From Lonsdalea quercina subsp. quercina (GTDB lineage Bacteria > Pseudomonadota > Gammaproteobacteria > Enterobacterales > Enterobacteriaceae), in the NCBI RefSeq assembly GCF_000688655.1, contig NZ_JIBO01000001.1, forward strand, positions 136,035-143,854: a DNA stretch of 7,820 bases, given 5' to 3'. Shown here piece by piece: positions 5,916 through 7,820 of this stretch (its first letter is position 1; each line of letters begins with the position of its first letter). The notes beneath the pieces are model-generated. The model was not told the origin of the DNA, made no database searches, and was given only the letters and a program-made list of their open reading frames with translations. Made by a program: the position numbers and the translations under genes.

Positions 5916-6192
5916 ATTTTTCTCACTTATATTAAATAAAAAAATAAACAAATACGAAACGGCGTCCGCCGGACGAAAAGAAAGTTTGCGTATGCTATGA
6001 GCAGGAGAGTGAATTTTATAAATGTTATTTTGGAATAATTTATCGGTATTTTATTTGTATCAATCTCGGTAAAAGAAAGCCTGAATATTGCTTAGCGAAT
6101 TTGCTTCTATTCAAAGCACTAATTTTGACTTATCGAATAAAAAATACGGTGCATGATATTTATCTCTGTCAATTAACCTGGAATGAAATGTC
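5916..6192. promoter_or_regulatory. AT-rich divergent promoter region between the binding-protein and dehydrogenase genes
   Basis: This 277-bp region must drive both genes. It is markedly richer in A+T than its flanks. Visible elements are a palindrome CGTCCG-C-CGGACG (5963-5975), a nested AT-rich dyad centred on TTATT-TTGG-AATAA (6025-6038) with outer ATAAA/TTTAT arms (6018-6043), and a near-direct repeat GAATATTGCTT / GAATTTGCTT (6083-6093, 6097-6106). TTGACT at 6125-6130 is the best -35 on the plus strand, but no -10 lies at the right distance, consistent with activator dependence. I cannot assign any of these to Cbl or CysB by eye. Confidence 0.45.
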
Positions 6193-7215
6193 ATGCCCGT
6201 TTTTTCTCATCACTATTTACGCGGTTATCTGCGCGAGTGTTTGCTGGCGGTTGAGGTGACGGAAGAAGTCGCCGGTCTGGTTGCGGATAACCTCGTGGAG
6301 TCGAGTTTAAAAGGGCATGATTCGCACGGCGTCAGCATGCTGCCGCGCTACATCGCCGCCATTCGCGATGGCGGGCTGCGTCCTCACGCCGTAGCTGAGA
6401 AAACGCTGGATGCGGGGCCGCTGATCTCTTTTGCCGGACAGCATGGCTTCGGTCAGGTGGTCGCCCGGCAAGTTATCGCAGAGGGCATTGAGCGCGCGCA
6501 AGAACACGGCGTCGCCGTGGTCGGGCTGGCGGATGCGCATCATCTTGGACGCATTGGCGCCTGGGCGGAGCAGGCGGCGAACGCCGGACTGGTGTCCCTG
6601 CATTTCGCCAACGTTTATAACCGCCCGGTGGTGATGCCGTGGCAGGGCGTCCAGCCGCGGTTGGGTACGAATCCGTTCTGCGCGGGTATCCCCGTTGCCG
6701 GTAAAGCGCCGGTGATCCTGGACTTTGCCACCAGCGTGATTGCCGGCAACAAGGCTCGCATCGCGTGGAATGAGGGCAAACTGCTGCCGCCTGGCTGCAT
6801 CGTGGACAATCAGGGCCAACCCGCTGTGGACCCTCGCTGGCTGATGGAACAGCCCACTGGCGCGCTGCTGGCGTTCGGGCAGCATAAAGGCTCCGGCCTG
6901 GCCATTATCTGCTCGCTGCTGGGCGCGGTATTAACCGGCGGCAGCAATGAGCGTACGGCGACAGGGAAAGGCAACCAGATCATCAACAGCATGCTCTCCA
7001 TTTTGATCGACCCCGATCGTCTGGGGGGCAACGCGCACTATCAACAGGAAATTCCTGTATTGCTGGAGTGGATCCGGCAGTCCCGCGAAGATGGCGAACT
7101 ACTGCTGCCGGGCGAACCGGAACAAATCGCTTACCGGCAGCGGGTGGAAGAGGGGATTTATGTGGATGACGTCAGCTGGGGCCAATTGAGCCAGCTGCAA
7201 ACACAGGTCGCCTGA
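6193..7215 (+). CDS. Ldh2-family NAD(P)-dependent 2-hydroxyacid dehydrogenase (YbiC/HcxB-like)
   Basis: The 340-residue protein belongs to the Ldh2/MdhC/YlbC family of malate/L-lactate-type dehydrogenases, cytoplasmic enzymes that interconvert 2-oxoacids and 2-hydroxyacids with NAD(P)H. Landmarks in order are GHDSHG with the catalytic-type H45, the AHHLGRIGAWAE motif (H116-H117), GTNPF (158-162), DFATS (177-181) and HKGSGL (231-236). The stretch from GHDSHGV to HKGSGL follows E. coli YbiC (hydroxycarboxylate dehydrogenase B) closely, though the C-terminus is about 20 residues shorter. No inactivating change is visible. The ATG at 6193 has only a weak GGA upstream, suggesting low or regulated translation. 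The family includes (R)-sulfolactate dehydrogenase ComC, which makes sulfopyruvate. With a CuyA-like enzyme next door, a sulfolactate substrate is plausible but inferred. Alternatives are lactate, malate, hydroxypyruvate or phenyllactate-type acids. Confidence 0.88.
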   Translation: MPVFSHHYLRGYLRECLLAVEVTEEVAGLVADNLVESSLKGHDSHGVSMLPRYIAAIRDGGLRPHAVAEKTLDAGPLISFAGQHGFGQVVARQVIAEGIERAQEHGVAVVGLADAHHLGRIGAWAEQAANAGLVSLHFANVYNRPVVMPWQGVQPRLGTNPFCAGIPVAGKAPVILDFATSVIAGNKARIAWNEGKLLPPGCIVDNQGQPAVDPRWLMEQPTGALLAFGQHKGSGLAIICSLLGAVLTGGSNERTATGKGNQIINSMLSILIDPDRLGGNAHYQQEIPVLLEWIRQSREDGELLLPGEPEQIAYRQRVEEGIYVDDVSWGQLSQLQTQVA

Positions 7216-7458
7216 TGATGAATGACGGCGGAGCGCTGCGCGGTTTAAGTTAGAAACTATTGCATTGATGTCAGATGATTCCTGACAAGCGATGAGGACC
7301 GGAATTTGCACGCCATAGCAGGCGCATCCCGTTATTTTCTGATTAAGCGACGCCATTAAAGTTTATTACATTTATTCAAAAAGTTGCCTGGCGCCATAAC
7401 GCAGACGACACACCGCTTTCAAATAGAACGTGATACCGATTTTCTTAAGGAGAATAAG
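7216..7458. promoter_or_regulatory. 243-bp spacer between the dehydrogenase and CuyA-like genes, with a dyad
   Basis: The spacer is too long for a tight operon and suggests the right-hand gene can have its own promoter. TGTCAG-N7-CTGACA at 7269-7287 is a perfect 19-bp dyad of operator size. No strong terminator follows the dehydrogenase gene, so read-through is possible. The 7345-7385 stretch is AT-rich and could hold a promoter, but no pair of boxes is convincing. No small gene is supported; the minus-strand open frame at 7099-7356 looks like a shadow. Confidence 0.4.
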
Positions 7459-7820
7459 ATGCACCTTGCTCGTTTCCCACGTTTGTCACTGGGGCATTTC
7501 CCCACCCCGCTCGAACCCCTGCCGGCGTTGACGGCCTATCTCAACGGCCCAACAATTTATATCAAGCGCGATGATGCGACCGGCCTGGCGACGGGCGGCA
7601 ACAAAACACGCAAACTGGAGTTCCTGATGGCGGAGGCGTTGCAGCAGGAAGCCGATATTATCCTGACGCAGGGCGCCACGCAGTCGAACCATGTGCGCCA
7701 GACAATCGCCGCGGCGGCGAAGCTGGGGCTGAAAACCAAAGTGCTGTTGGAAAAACGGGTTGAAGACTACGGCGAGCCTTATCAGCGGTCGGGCAACATC
7801 TTGCTGGATAATTTGTTAGG
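7459..7820 (+). CDS. cuyA: PLP-dependent L-cysteate sulfo-lyase (CuyA) / D-cysteine desulfhydrase family enzyme, N-terminal part
   Basis: Only the first 120 codons are in the window. Translation begins [19 protein letters not shown] and carries the family signature [10 protein letters not shown] with the PLP Schiff-base lysine K49, then [13 protein letters not shown], where S76 and N77 occupy the positions of the catalytic serine and PLP-contacting residues of ACC deaminase-type enzymes. AAGGAGA at 7447-7453 gives an excellent ribosome site. CuyA splits L-cysteate into pyruvate, ammonium and sulfite; D-cysteine desulfhydrase (DcyD) gives sulfide from D-cysteine. The [19 protein letters not shown] wording and the start MHLARFPR seem closer to CuyA-type proteins than to E. 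coli DcyD (RDDVTPMAMGGNKLRKLEF), and cbl and a sulfonate-type binding protein are nearby, so CuyA is favoured. The distinction rests on partial sequence and memory of the families, and the C-terminal half is unseen. Confidence 0.7.
   Translation, partial: MHLARFPRLSLGHFPTPLEPLPALTAYLNGPTIYIKRDDATGLATGGNKTRKLEFLMAEALQQEADIILTQGATQSNHVRQTIAAAAKLGLKTKVLLEKRVEDYGEPYQRSGNILLDNLL

Noticed and set aside
6307..6885. 192-codon open frame antisense to the hydroxyacid dehydrogenase
   Set aside because: Shadow frame of a conserved coding region with no ribosome site or recognisable domain.
1..7820. CRISPR array, tRNA/rRNA gene, insertion sequence or phage attachment site
   Set aside because: No regularly spaced repeats, tRNA-like cloverleaf, transposase fragment or terminal inverted repeats were found on reading both strands.

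Overview
The window looks like a chromosomal segment of an enterobacterium. The formate dehydrogenase H N-terminus, Cbl and GltP are near-collinear with the Escherichia coli proteins, but the gene order is not that of E. coli. Gene order and base composition fit a plant-associated member of the Enterobacterales such as Pectobacteriaceae (Dickeya, Brenneria, Pectobacterium or relatives); that placement is an inference, not something the sequence proves.

Layout from left to right. The window opens inside fdhF (minus strand, only the N-terminal 68 codons visible). A 374-bp gap with no credible gene follows. Next is a DMT/EamA-family 10-TM transporter (minus), divergent from cbl (plus), a LysR-type regulator of the CysB/Cbl group. 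The region between these two carries an operator-like dyad, a sigma70-like promoter and a short hairpin or dyad just ahead of the cbl ribosome binding site. A 643-bp gene-poor region separates cbl from gltP (glutamate/aspartate:H+ symporter). It holds a second copy of the cbl-leader dyad, an extended -10 promoter and a LysR-box-like dyad. gltP ends at a strong intrinsic terminator and converges on a minus-strand gene for a periplasmic NitT/TauT-type (sulfonate/nitrate/taurine-like) substrate-binding protein. That gene is divergent from an Ldh2-family 2-hydroxyacid dehydrogenase resembling E. coli YbiC/HcxB. The dehydrogenase is followed 243 bp later by the start of a PLP-dependent enzyme of the D-cysteine desulfhydrase / L-cysteate sulfo-lyase (CuyA) family, which runs off the right edge.

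How the genes may work together: Cbl in E. coli activates organosulfonate uptake and desulfonation genes under sulfate limitation. Here it lies within a few kb of a sulfonate-type binding protein, a 2-hydroxyacid dehydrogenase that could interconvert sulfolactate and sulfopyruvate, and a CuyA-like enzyme that could release sulfite from cysteate. GltP-type carriers accept acidic amino acids, and cysteate is a structural analogue of aspartate. The simplest integrated hypothesis is a cysteate/3-sulfolactate scavenging locus. The enzyme families and gene positions are seen in the sequence; substrate specificity and co-regulation are inference. No ABC permease or ATPase for the binding protein, and no sulfopyruvate transaminase, is visible in the window.
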